DNA of 64,000 nt from DASRDR01 sp963812945 [NCBI: uncultured Candidatus Rokubacteria bacterium]. GTDB taxonomy: Bacteria; Methylomirabilota; Methylomirabilia; Rokubacteriales. A program made the position numbers and the translations under genes. The stretch lies in contig CAWEXD010000008.1 in NCBI GenBank assembly GCA_963812945.1, positions 3,968,001-4,032,000 on the forward strand, in the 5' to 3' direction. The stretch's first letter is position 1; the number at the start of each line of letters is the position of its first letter. The notes below the pieces were generated by a model, which ran no database searches, was not told the DNA's origin, and worked only from the letters and a program-made list of their open reading frames with translations. Shown piece by piece: positions 1 to 8,175 of this stretch.

Positions 1-246
1 GAGGCCGTCCGGGCCCGCGCCGAGCTCGGGCCGCGGGGCGTGCGGTCCATCCTGCTCGTCAGCGGGTCGCTCCACCTGGTCCGGGCGCGCGCGACCTTCG
101 AGCGGGAGGGGTTCCGGGTGCTCCCCGCGCCGGCGGACAACCTGCTCACGTTCGGGTCCACCGCGGCCCAGCGCCTCGCCCTGACGCGCGCCCTCCTGCG
201 CGAGATCGCCGGCCACGTGTACTACCGGCTCGCGGGCCATCTCTAA
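1..246 (+). CDS. C-terminal part of a YdcF/SanA-like DUF218 protein
   Basis: The reading frame is open from the first base of the window, so the gene starts upstream and only about 81 C-terminal residues are present. The segment SILLVSGSLHLVRA followed by FEREGF matches the last conserved block of DUF218 (YdcF/ElyC/SanA) proteins, where a strand is followed by a His-x-x-Arg-Ala turn. Family members are usually inner-membrane-associated and linked to envelope polysaccharide metabolism. The tail ends in an aromatic helix typical of the family. The family call rests on this block alone; substrate and role are unknown. Confidence 0.6.
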   Translation, partial: EAVRARAELGPRGVRSILLVSGSLHLVRARATFEREGFRVLPAPADNLLTFGSTAAQRLALTRALLREIAGHVYYRLAGHL

Positions 247-276
247 CCCGCGCGCGGCGCTCCAACGGAACACCCC

Positions 277-582
277 GTGTACGATCTCGGCTTCGTCGTC
301 ATCGTCGCGCTGACCTCGCTCGCCGCGTGGCGCCTGGGCGCGCGCCGGCTCGGCCTCTCGCGCGCGGGGCTCGGCGCCGCGGCCCGCGCGACCCTCGAGA
401 CGGTGGGGCTCGCCGTGCTCTTCCTCGCGGCGAACCTGACGCTGGCCGCCGTCACCGTCGCGCTGGGACGCGCAGTGACGGGCGGCTTCGTGAGCGTCTA
501 CGCGATCGACGACCTCGCGTTCGGCGCGGTGTCGCTCCTCCAGGGCATCGTCTTCCGGTGGTGGCTTCGCGAGCGCGGCTGA
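277..582 (+). CDS. Small hydrophobic membrane protein, unknown
   Basis: This 101-residue protein starts at a GTG 30 bases after the DUF218 stop. It has about three hydrophobic stretches: residues 4-18, 43-67 and 78-93, the last one ending in RWWLRERG. It is probably an integral membrane protein cotranscribed with the upstream envelope gene. No catalytic motif is visible and I do not recognise the family. The start is uncertain because no clear ribosome binding site precedes the GTG. Confidence 0.4.
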   Translation: MYDLGFVVIVALTSLAAWRLGARRLGLSRAGLGAAARATLETVGLAVLFLAANLTLAAVTVALGRAVTGGFVSVYAIDDLAFGAVSLLQGIVFRWWLRERG

Positions 583-630
583 GCGCGAGCCGGACTGCGG
601 CCGCGGGCAGACCGATGCCGCCGCGCACCG

Positions 631-659
631 TTGACACCCTCCGGCTCTTCGCTTAGCTT
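631..659 (+). promoter_or_regulatory. Sigma70-type promoter, nearly leaderless, for the binding-protein gene
   Basis: TTGACA at 631-636 is followed by a 17-base spacer and TAGCTT at 654-659. The -35 hexamer is consensus and the -10 keeps its first two and last bases. The predicted transcription start lies only a few bases before the ATG at 669, so the message would have almost no leader, consistent with the absence of a Shine-Dalgarno sequence. Confidence 0.5.
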
Positions 660-668
660 TCCCCTCTG

Positions 669-2255
669 ATGGCGCACGACGAGGGCGGCGTGACGACGCG
701 CGTCGGCCGCTGGCGCCTGCTGGTGCTCGCCGTCCTCCTCGCAGCCTGTCCGGGGGGCGCCGTCGGGCAAGACCGCCTCGCGCCCCGGACCGGCGGCGTC
801 CTCAAGGTGGCCCTGAACGCGGAGCCTCCCTCGCTCGATCTCCAGTGGAGCACCTCCCTGACCACGCAGCAGATCGCGTGGCACCTCTACGAGACGCTGT
901 ACACCCTCGACCGGCAGTACAACCCGATCCCGCTTCTCGCGGAGGGGCACACCGTCTCGGACGACGGGCGGCACTACACCATCCGGCTCCGCCGCGGCGT
1001 GCGGTTCCACGACGGCCGCGAGATGACCTCCGCGGACGTCGTCGCCTCGCTCCAGCGGTGGGGGCGCGTGTCCACCATCGGCAAGCTGCTCTGGTCGTCC
1101 GTCGTGTCGGTGGACCCCGCCGGCCCGTACGCCGTCACGCTGGGCCTGAAGGAGGCGTCCCACTCCCTCCTCAGCACCCTCGCCCGGCCGGTCAACGCGG
1201 CCGCGATCCACCCCAAGGAGGTCATCGCCGCGGCGGGCAGCGGGCCGATTCGCGAGTTCGTCGGCACGGGGCCGTTCCGCTTCGTCGAGCACAGGCCCGA
1301 CCGGCACGTCCGCCTGGCGCGGTTCGACGGCTACGCGGCCCGGCCCGAGCCGCCCGACGGCTACGGCGGCCGGCGCGCCGCGTACGTCGACGAGATCCTC
1401 TTCATCCCCGTTCCGGAAGTCTCCACGCGACTCAACGGCGTCGAGACCGGGGAGTACCACTACGCGCACCAGATCACCCCGGAATCCTACGAGCGGGTGC
1501 TCCGGAGCGCCGAGGTCCAGCCGCAGATCGTGAAGCCGGCGATCTGGCCGGCGGTGGTCCTCAACCATCGCCAGGGCCTGATGACCTCGAAGAAGGTGCG
1601 GCAGGCCTTCCAGGCCGCGCTCGACATGGGGCCGATCATGGCGGCCGGCATCGGCCACCCGGACTTCTACCGGGTGGACGGCGCCCTGTTCTTCCCCGAG
1701 CAGCCCCTCTGGCACTCCGCCGCGGGCCTCGCCGCCTACAACCAGAACAACCGGGCGAAGGCGCGCCAGCTCCTCCGCGAGGCGGGCTACCGGGGCGAGC
1801 CCGTCCGCTGGCTGACCAGCCGGGAATACGAGCACCAGTACCGGACCGCGGTCGTCGTCAAGCAGCAGCTCGAGGACGTCGGGTTCGTCGTCGACCTCCA
1901 GGTGCTCGACTCGGCGACGGTCATCAAACGGCGGAACTCTCCCGAGCTCTTCGACGCCTTCTCGACGGCCTTCGGGTTCAGCCCGGACCCGGCGCTGAGC
2001 TCGGCCCTGCACTGCGCCTGGCCCGGCTGGTGGTGCCACGAGGAGAAGGACCGCCTGCTGATCCAGCTCGGCCGCACGGGGGACCTGCGCCAGCGGCGGG
2101 CCCTGATGGACCAGATCCAGGTGCTGTTCTACGAGGACGTGGGCCGGATCAAGATCGGCGACAGCTTCTGGCTCGACGTGGCGCGCAAGGAGCTGCGCGG
2201 CATGCGGGCGACCTACGACCTCGGGTTCTGGAACGTGTGGCTTGCCGCGCCCTGA
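669..2255 (+). CDS. Peptide/oligopeptide-type ABC transporter substrate-binding lipoprotein
   Basis: The 528-residue protein has an N-terminal hydrophobic signal ending in LLAAC, a good lipobox with Cys27, so it is probably lipid-anchored. GGVLKVALNAEPPSLDLQ begins the mature domain and HYTIRLRRGVRFHDGR with SADVVASL are hallmarks of family 5 solute-binding proteins (DppA/OppA type). The start could also be the GTG eight codons in. No permease or ATPase gene is adjacent; instead its stop overlaps the start of an adenylate-forming ligase by 14 bases, suggesting coupled expression. Substrate cannot be read from sequence; family members bind peptides, nickel, glycosides or opines. Confidence 0.88.
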   Translation: MAHDEGGVTTRVGRWRLLVLAVLLAACPGGAVGQDRLAPRTGGVLKVALNAEPPSLDLQWSTSLTTQQIAWHLYETLYTLDRQYNPIPLLAEGHTVSDDGRHYTIRLRRGVRFHDGREMTSADVVASLQRWGRVSTIGKLLWSSVVSVDPAGPYAVTLGLKEASHSLLSTLARPVNAAAIHPKEVIAAAGSGPIREFVGTGPFRFVEHRPDRHVRLARFDGYAARPEPPDGYGGRRAAYVDEILFIPVPEVSTRLNGVETGEYHYAHQITPESYERVLRSAEVQPQIVKPAIWPAVVLNHRQGLMTSKKVRQAFQAALDMGPIMAAGIGHPDFYRVDGALFFPEQPLWHSAAGLAAYNQNNRAKARQLLREAGYRGEPVRWLTSREYEHQYRTAVVVKQQLEDVGFVVDLQVLDSATVIKRRNSPELFDAFSTAFGFSPDPALSSALHCAWPGWWCHEEKDRLLIQLGRTGDLRQRRALMDQIQVLFYEDVGRIKIGDSFWLDVARKELRGMRATYDLGFWNVWLAAP

Positions 2256-3858
2256 GGTCATCGACGATCTGCTGATCGGGATCCGATTCCTCCGGGGCTT
2301 CCCGGGGTTCCTCCGGCATCCCATCGAGCCGCCGCGCGCCCGGGAGATCCTCGCGCGGCGCTTCCGGGAGCGCCAGGGCGACTTCCTGACGGTGGTGCGC
2401 GAGGGCGTCTACCGGCGGCCCGGCAGTCCGTACCGCCGCCTCCTGACGGCCGCCGGCTGCGAGTACGGGGATGTCGAGCGGCTCGTGCGCGCGGAGGGCG
2501 TGGACGCGGCGCTCCAGGCGCTCCTGCGAGAGGGCGTCTACGTGACGCTCGACGAGTTCAAGGGGCGGCGCCCCATCGTGCGCGGGGCCACCTCGTTCAC
2601 GGCGGACCCCACGCAGTTCCGCAATCCGCTCTCCGGCTCCCACGTGGCGTTTCCCTCGGGGGGCAGCCGCGGGAAGGCCACGCCGATTCTCTTCGACTTC
2701 GCGTTCATCCGGGACCTCAGCGTCAACACGTGCGTCGTCCTGGGCGAGCTCGGCGGTGTCGGCTGGACGCGGGCCTGCTGGGACCTGCCCGGCAGCGGCG
2801 TGATGATCCGGGTGCTCGATCTCGCCAGCCAGGGCCTGCGCCTGGACCGGTGGTTCTCGTACGTCGACCCCGCCCTGCCGGGCCTCCCGCGGCGCTATCG
2901 CTGGAGCTTCCGGACGATGTGCTGGGGGAGCCGGCTGGCGGGCCGCCCGATCCCGCACCCCGTCCACGTGGCGCCCGACGATCCCTTGCCCATCGCGCGG
3001 TGGATGACCTCCGTGCTGCGGGCCGGCGGCACGCCGCATCTGCTCACCTACGCCACCTCGGCGGTGCGCCTGTCGCAGGCCGCGCTCGCGGCCGGCCTCG
3101 ACCTCCGCGGCGCGCGCATCTGGGTGGGCGGCGAGCCGCTCACCCCGGCCCGGGCGGCCAGCATCCGCCAGTCCGGCGCCGTCCCGTGGACGCGGTACGC
3201 CACGATGGAGTCGGGCGCCATCGCCGCCGGCTGCCTCGATCCGGAGGCCTCGGACGACGTCCACGTGTACGAGGACCTGCACGCCGTGATCCAGCCGGGG
3301 CCGGCGGGGCCCGGGGGCACCTTCCCGCCGGACGCGCTGCTGGTCTCCGCGATCCGTCCGACCGCGCCCCTGGTGCTGATCAACGCCTCCACGGGCGACC
3401 GGGCCGTCCGCTCGCAGCGGAGGTGCGGCTGTCCCCTGGAGCGGCGGGGCTGGACGACGCACCTCCGCACCGTCCGCAGCTTCGAGAAGCTCACCGCCGG
3501 GGGCATGACGTTCCTGGACGCCCACGTGGTCCAGGTGCTCGAGGAGACGCTGCCGGCGCGGTTCGGCGGCGGCCCGACGGACTATCAGCTCCTGGACGAC
3601 GAGACGGCCGACGGGCACCCGCGGCTCCGGCTGCTCGTCCACCCCCGGCTTCCCGGCATCGATCCGGAGGGCGTCGCCCGCGTCTTCCTCGAGTCGCTCG
3701 GCGCCGGCTCCGCGCCCGAGCGGATGATGGAGCGCGTCTGGCAGGATTCCGCCTTCGTCACCGTGGAGCGGTCGGTCCCGCGGGTGACGGCGGCCGGCAA
3801 GATCCAGCACGTGCACGTGGAGCGGGACGGGGCGCGCCACCGGGCGGGGCGCGCCTGA
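2242..3858 (+). CDS. Adenylate-forming (ANL) ligase-like protein, PaaK/LuxE-like
   Basis: The 538-residue protein starts at a TTG inside the end of the binding-protein gene. ANL signatures appear in order: a Gly/Ser-rich phosphate loop (PSGGSRGKAT) near residue 140, an A5-like WTRYATMESG near 318, IRSFEKL and ARFGGGPTDYQLL in the hinge part, and a C-terminal TAAGKI that supplies the family's catalytic Lys. This layout resembles phenylacetate-CoA ligase and LuxE acyl-protein synthetases, which activate a carboxylate with ATP. A paralogue lies at 32924-34516 and shares an N-terminal block (LRHP, PPRAR, AGCEYGDV, EFKGRRP). The substrate is unknown; it might be imported by the coupled binding protein. 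Confidence 0.7.
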   Translation: MPRPEVIDDLLIGIRFLRGFPGFLRHPIEPPRAREILARRFRERQGDFLTVVREGVYRRPGSPYRRLLTAAGCEYGDVERLVRAEGVDAALQALLREGVYVTLDEFKGRRPIVRGATSFTADPTQFRNPLSGSHVAFPSGGSRGKATPILFDFAFIRDLSVNTCVVLGELGGVGWTRACWDLPGSGVMIRVLDLASQGLRLDRWFSYVDPALPGLPRRYRWSFRTMCWGSRLAGRPIPHPVHVAPDDPLPIARWMTSVLRAGGTPHLLTYATSAVRLSQAALAAGLDLRGARIWVGGEPLTPARAASIRQSGAVPWTRYATMESGAIAAGCLDPEASDDVHVYEDLHAVIQPGPAGPGGTFPPDALLVSAIRPTAPLVLINASTGDRAVRSQRRCGCPLERRGWTTHLRTVRSFEKLTAGGMTFLDAHVVQVLEETLPARFGGGPTDYQLLDDETADGHPRLRLLVHPRLPGIDPEGVARVFLESLGAGSAPERMMERVWQDSAFVTVERSVPRVTAAGKIQHVHVERDGARHRAGRA

Positions 3859-3885
3859 GCGATCCCTAGCCGCGCGACGCCTGTA

Positions 3886-4230
3886 CTATCCCGCTGCCCG
3901 GCGACGGCGGGCCAACGGTGCGCGCTCGCCGAACTGCCGCAGGCGAACCGACTGGCCGTCCGGGAACTTCGCGCAGATCTCCAGCCGGCCGCCCATCGCT
4001 TCGATGGTGTGCCGCAGCGAGCTGACGTACATGTCGGCGCGCCGCTCGAGCTTCGAGATCGCCGCCTGGTTCACGCCGAGCAGGGCCGCCAGATGGGTCT
4101 GCGTCAGATGGCGGGCCTCCCTCAACTCGTCGAGCCCCATCGTCGCGATGAGGTCCTGGGCCTTCGCCGTTGCGCGCGCGCGCGCGCCCGGCGACATCTT
4201 CGCCTGGAGCTCCCGGTAGTTTCGTGCCAT
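3886..4230 (-). CDS. XRE-family antitoxin (HigA type)
   Basis: The 114-residue protein carries a Cro/C1 helix-turn-helix at about residues 38-65 (LTQTHLAALLGVNQAAISKL), followed by a short helical tail in which MYVSSLRHTIEAMGG is typical of HigA partners of phage Gp49-like toxins. It starts one base after the toxin stop, so translation is probably coupled. It should neutralise the toxin and repress the operon. The Arg-rich tail may touch DNA or RNA. Confidence 0.85.
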   Translation of the reverse strand: MARNYRELQAKMSPGARARATAKAQDLIATMGLDELREARHLTQTHLAALLGVNQAAISKLERRADMYVSSLRHTIEAMGGRLEICAKFPDGQSVRLRQFGERAPLARRRRAAG

Positions 4231-4231
4231 G

Positions 4232-4591
4232 TCAGATCAACCCCTCTCGCTTCAGCACTGCGAGGTGTTCGTCGTACAGCCGATCCGCGGCCGGGACCAT
4301 GCGCTCGTACCATCGGTCATCGCCCGTCTTGTCGCCGCCGAGCAGCAGAATCGCCGCCCGCCGCGGATCGAACGCATAGAGGAGCCGATATGGCCGCCCC
4401 GCGTGCTGAATCCGTAGTTCCTTCATGTTGGGATGCCTCGAGCCGTTCACCGTGTCGGCGTGGGGACGCCCGAGCGCTGGTCCGAATTGCTGAAGCAACT
4501 GCACCCGAGCGTCAATGTCCACCTGCTCAGGCTCGCTCAAGGCGTCCCACCAGGCGCCGAACTCATCCGTGAATTCGACCGCCCATTCCAC
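4232..4591 (-). CDS. RelE/HigB-family (phage Gp49-like) toxin
   Basis: I choose the GTG at 4591 because the resulting 119-residue protein begins VEWAVEFTDEF, the usual family start; an in-frame ATG at 4648 would add 19 residues. The conserved body includes MKELRI, YRLLYAFDP and LLLGGDKTGDDRWYE, matching HigB-like ribosome-dependent mRNA interferases. Toxin-first order with the antitoxin immediately downstream is the HigBA arrangement. It is one of four small toxin-antitoxin pairs in the window. Confidence 0.83.
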   Translation of the reverse strand: MEWAVEFTDEFGAWWDALSEPEQVDIDARVQLLQQFGPALGRPHADTVNGSRHPNMKELRIQHAGRPYRLLYAFDPRRAAILLLGGDKTGDDRWYERMVPAADRLYDEHLAVLKREGLI

Positions 4592-4760
4592 ATCTGGAAT
4601 ATGCCTTAGAAGGAATGCCCCTGTCAAGCGGGGAAAAGGAACGACCAAAACAGAGGCGCTGCCACTTTGGCTCCGCAGCAGCGGTCTCTCGAGGGCGCCC
4701 GACCCCGGGCGGTTCGGTGGTAGGCGAAGGCGCGCCTCAGGAGCCCTCAGCGCGCCCGCC

Positions 4761-6545
4761 CTATCCGATCGCCATCCCAGCCCCTTGCAGCGCCGGGCGC
4801 GCCGCGAACCGCATTCGCCTGAGCAGGCGCTCCGTCACCGGCTTCACGTCCGGGTGCACGCCGCCGTGCCGGTCCGCGGCCGCCTGCCAGGCCGCGGCGC
4901 GCCGCGCGCGGAGGGCGTCATCGGCGAGCTCCTTGCAGTCGAGGCGGTCCTCGTTCAGGTCGACGACGATCGTGTCGCCGTTCTCGACGAGCGCGATCGG
5001 GCCGCCGAGGTACGCTTCCGGCGCGACGTGGCCGATCACGAGGCCGACGGACCCGCCGGAGAAGCGCGCGTCGGTCATGAGCGCGATCGTGATCTTCTTC
5101 CGGCGGCAGAGCGCGGTGATGCGCGAGGTGGGATCGAGGAGCTCCGGCATGCCGGGCGCGCCGCGCGGGCCCTCGTAGCGGATGACGACCATGTCGTGGT
5201 CCGCGAACGCGTCCGGCGTCGTCTCCAGCGCGGCGATGAGCGCCCGCTCGCTGTCGAAGACGCGCGCCCGGCCGGTGAAGACGCCGTCCTTGATGCCCCC
5301 CTCCACGCCCGCGACCTTGAGGATCGCGCCGCCCTCGGGCGCGAGGTTGCCGCGCAGGAGGCGCAGGCCGCCCGTCTTCTTGAACGGCCGCGCGACGGAA
5401 TGGATGACCTCGTGATCCGGCCCCGGCGGATCGAGGCGCGTCACCTGCTCGGCGAGCGTCTCGCCCGTGCACGTGAGGCCGCGGCCGTCGACGAATCCGG
5501 CGTCGAGGAGCTGCTTGACGATCGCCTGGAGGCCGCCCTTCGCGTCGATGTCCACCATCGAGTAGACGCCGAACGGCCGCGCGTTGATGAGGACGGGCAC
5601 GCGCTGCGACAGCGCGTTGAACTCCTTCTGGCTGATCACGTCCTTCCAGAGATCGATGCCGGCCGCGCGCGCGATCTCGACGCCGTGGAGGGCGACGTTC
5701 GTCGAGCCGCCCATGGCGATGGCGACCGTGAGGGCGTTCCGCAGCGACGCGGGGGTCACGATGTCGCGGGGCTTGATCCCCTTCCGGGTCAGCGTGACGA
5801 GGCAGTCGACGAGCTGCCCGGGAAACTCGCGGAGACGGCGCGGGTCGTCGGACGGCGGCGCGACCATGTCGAGCGGCTCCATGCCGAGCACGGCGATGAA
5901 CGACTGCATGGTGTTGTAGGTGAACATGCCCCCGCAGCTGCCCCATCCGGGGCAGGCGTGGAGCGCCATGCGCGTGCGCGCCGCGGGATCGGGATCGCCC
6001 GCCGTCTGGAACGCCGTGACCAGGTCGATGCGCTCGCCGCTCTCAGGGTCGGCGCCGGGCCTGATCGAGCCGTCGGAGAAGAACACCGCCGGCTCGTCGT
6101 GCTCGAGGACGGCCGCGAGCGTGCCGACCGGCGGCTTGTCGCACGCGACGACGGCGACGAGGCCCTTCACCTCGTTCGCGTGCAGGTGGGCGTCGATCGA
6201 GTCGTTCGCGAGCTCGCGGCCGATCAGGGAGTACCGCATGCGGTCGGTGCCGTTCAGCTGCCCGTCGGAGACGCCGAGGGTGTAGGCGGGCGGGATCAGG
6301 CGGACCGGCAGGTCGTCGCGGCCGATCCGCGCGGCGAGCGCCGCCTGGATCGCGTCGACCTTTCCGGTGACGCCGAGGTAGCACTGGCTGTCACCGAGAT
6401 TCCCCGTGACGGCCCAGACCGGCTGGTGGATCTTGAGCGGATCCTGTCCGAGAAAGCGCGCGGTGCCGACGCGCTGCACGTCGCGTCCCGGGTTCGCCGA
6501 GACGAAGCGGTCCTGCCCGGCGCCGGTCCTGGTCGATGACGCCAT
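4761..6545 (-). CDS. ilvD: IlvD/Edd-family dehydratase, probably dihydroxy-acid dehydratase
   Basis: The ATG at 6545 is preceded by a strong GGAGGAGG at good spacing and gives a 594-residue protein. Cys residues expected to hold the Fe-S cluster are visible in QCYLGV, ACDKP and GSCGGM. MFTYNTM and MGGSTNVALH, and near the C-terminus LMTDARFSGG, are clear IlvD/Edd motifs. Dihydroxy-acid dehydratase makes branched-chain 2-oxo acids; related enzymes dehydrate sugar acids. The central DKPPVGTLAAVLEHDEPAV differs from the usual DKTTPA-type sequence, so an aldonate substrate is possible. It stands alone, without other ilv genes. Confidence 0.85.
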   Translation of the reverse strand: MASSTRTGAGQDRFVSANPGRDVQRVGTARFLGQDPLKIHQPVWAVTGNLGDSQCYLGVTGKVDAIQAALAARIGRDDLPVRLIPPAYTLGVSDGQLNGTDRMRYSLIGRELANDSIDAHLHANEVKGLVAVVACDKPPVGTLAAVLEHDEPAVFFSDGSIRPGADPESGERIDLVTAFQTAGDPDPAARTRMALHACPGWGSCGGMFTYNTMQSFIAVLGMEPLDMVAPPSDDPRRLREFPGQLVDCLVTLTRKGIKPRDIVTPASLRNALTVAIAMGGSTNVALHGVEIARAAGIDLWKDVISQKEFNALSQRVPVLINARPFGVYSMVDIDAKGGLQAIVKQLLDAGFVDGRGLTCTGETLAEQVTRLDPPGPDHEVIHSVARPFKKTGGLRLLRGNLAPEGGAILKVAGVEGGIKDGVFTGRARVFDSERALIAALETTPDAFADHDMVVIRYEGPRGAPGMPELLDPTSRITALCRRKKITIALMTDARFSGGSVGLVIGHVAPEAYLGGPIALVENGDTIVVDLNEDRLDCKELADDALRARRAAAWQAAADRHGGVHPDVKPVTERLLRRMRFAARPALQGAGMAIG

Positions 6546-6818
6546 CGGAACCTCCTCCGAATGCGAGACGCGCCCGTGGTGTAGCCTGCCGGGCTCCGAT
6601 GATTCGGACCGTGCCCTCACGGTCCGTCTGAGTCGCAGCGCGATAGTCCCGTGGGGGCGCGGCCTAGTCAAGGGGCAGAATCCCGATGGGCCGTGTCGCA
6701 CCATCGCTCGTGATGCTGTTCCTCGGCCATGGGCGTCCTGGCGCGCCTCACCGCCTCGGCGGCCCGTCGACGCCGGCCCCGGTTCGACGTGGGCGGAGCG
6801 CCCGAGGGTGCCGACCGC

Positions 6819-7571
6819 CTATCGCACGGGGCCCACCGAGAACTCCAGCCGCGCGGAGGCCGCGGTCAGGACCGTGGGCTCGGGCGCCGCCGCCCACGTG
6901 GTCGCGATGTCGCGTCCGAGGGCCTCGAGGAGCGCCGGCACGTCGGCCGCCGCCGTCGCGTGCAGCCCCTCGCTGACGATGAGGACCTGGCGCGTGTCGG
7001 GCCGCACCGTGGAACGCTGGCTCTGGCGAAACGTCCAGCGGCGCGCATGGGCGTGGTCGGCCGCGTCCGCAAAGATCACCTCCCCCGCTTCGGGCGACTC
7101 GAGCTCCCCGCGAGCGCCGACGTGCTGCTCCACGCCCGTCGCATGACGCACTTCCAGATATCCGGCGATCCGGGCGACGTCGAACACCGCCACCGGCAGC
7201 GCGAAGGCCACCGACACCGCGTTGCACAGATCCACCAGGGGATGGAGGCGAGGCATCTCGCCCTCGCGCCGGAGACGGCGGAGAAGCGCCTCGGCCGCCG
7301 AGCGATACTGGGTCGGCTTGAGCCCCATCCGGGCGTAGGCGCGCCGCCACGCGGCGACCTCCGGCAGCTCCGATTCCGGGCCCTGGCGCAAGCGCTCCCG
7401 GGCGCGTTCGTGCCACGGCTCCAGCAAGGCGCCCACGTTGACGTCCGGCCGGATGTCCGGGACGACCAGCACACCGGGCACGAGCGCCGGGAACTCCCGC
7501 CAGACCGCCGCGGAATGGGCGAAGTGGAGCGTTGCCGGCGCTCGCGCCTCCGGCTCGAGGCGCCCGCTCAC
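6819..7571 (-). CDS. B3/B4 tRNA-editing-domain protein
   Basis: The 250-residue protein starts at a GTG overlapping the stop of the upstream SAD-domain gene (GTGA). It consists of a B3/4 domain, the editing module of phenylalanyl-tRNA synthetase beta found also as free-standing proteins: GLKPTQYRSAAEALLRR, LHPLVDLCNAVSV, DVARIAGYLEVRHA and SPEAGEVIFADA are diagnostic. Stand-alone members are thought to hydrolyse mischarged aminoacyl-tRNA or related amino-acyl substrates. Its coupling to an AlaX-like gene strengthens a role in translation quality control. Substrate is unknown. Confidence 0.8.
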   Translation of the reverse strand: MSGRLEPEARAPATLHFAHSAAVWREFPALVPGVLVVPDIRPDVNVGALLEPWHERARERLRQGPESELPEVAAWRRAYARMGLKPTQYRSAAEALLRRLRREGEMPRLHPLVDLCNAVSVAFALPVAVFDVARIAGYLEVRHATGVEQHVGARGELESPEAGEVIFADAADHAHARRWTFRQSQRSTVRPDTRQVLIVSEGLHATAAADVPALLEALGRDIATTWAAAPEPTVLTAASARLEFSVGPVR

Positions 7572-8017
7572 GGTTGCACGGGCGTCCCGGCGCCGCCGAG
7601 GCCGATGTAGACGCGCCGGTTGTGCGGGCCGCCGCACGCCTGACGGTCGAGCCCCGCGATCTCGACCACGCGCACGAGACCGTCGGCATCCGGGGGCGGC
7701 GCCACCGACCGGTTGCGGATCACGCCGGGCTCGGCGGCCGCGTCGCCGGCCGGAACGTACGCGTAGCGCACCGGAAGGTCCTGACGAATCACGTCGTTGA
7801 TCGCCGCCTCCAGCGAGCTCCGGAGCCGGTCGTTCTTGGCCTCGGGGAGATCGAAATCCATGCGCGCGGTGCCGTCCGCGTTCAGCTGCGCGCCGGTGAC
7901 GAGCGCTCCGTGGAACTCCAGGAAGACGAGGGCGTTGAGGACATGCGTGCCCGTGTGAAGCTGGGTCATCAGCTCGCGAAACCGAGGGTCGACGGCCGCC
8001 TCCACGGGGCCAGCCAT
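7568..8017 (-). CDS. AlaX-like (threonyl/alanyl-tRNA synthetase SAD) editing protein, N-terminally truncated
   Basis: From an ATG at 8017 this frame gives 149 residues. LHTGTHVLNAL contains the His-x3-His zinc motif and RQACGGPHNRR the later Cys-x3-His motif of alanyl-tRNA editing proteins. Homology continues upstream of the ATG (GQLWHVLADP) to about 8050 but the expected N-terminal beta-barrel half is absent in all three frames, because the sequence runs directly into the end of a PEP-CTERM gene. The gene therefore looks truncated by a deletion, or is a minimal SAD protein. The stop overlaps the B3/B4 gene start. Deacylation of mischarged Ala- or Ser-tRNA is the family function. Confidence 0.65.
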   Translation of the reverse strand: MAGPVEAAVDPRFRELMTQLHTGTHVLNALVFLEFHGALVTGAQLNADGTARMDFDLPEAKNDRLRSSLEAAINDVIRQDLPVRYAYVPAGDAAAEPGVIRNRSVAPPPDADGLVRVVEIAGLDRQACGGPHNRRVYIGLGGAGTPVQP

Positions 8018-8175
8018 CTCCACGGGGTCCGCGAGGACGTGCCAGAGCTGCCCGGCGTGCCGGCGCGGCGGCGACGAGCGGAGCGGCGACCTCCCGGCGG
8101 CCGGACGAGATGTCCCGCGCGTCGTTTCCGGAGGGCGCCGTGACCGTGGCGCCGCTCGTGCTCGGACGTAGGCGA

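Noticed and set aside
498-2324. Very long open frames antisense to real genes, such as this 608-codon one and those at 2149-3840 and 48589-51336
   Set aside because: They arise from few stop codons in high-GC DNA, are rich in Arg, Ala, Pro and Gly, and lack domains; the opposite strand codes for recognisable proteins.
4167-4190. Alternating GC dinucleotide run inside the HigA-like gene
   Set aside because: It encodes an Arg/Ala stretch and is expected at this GC content; no separate function is indicated.
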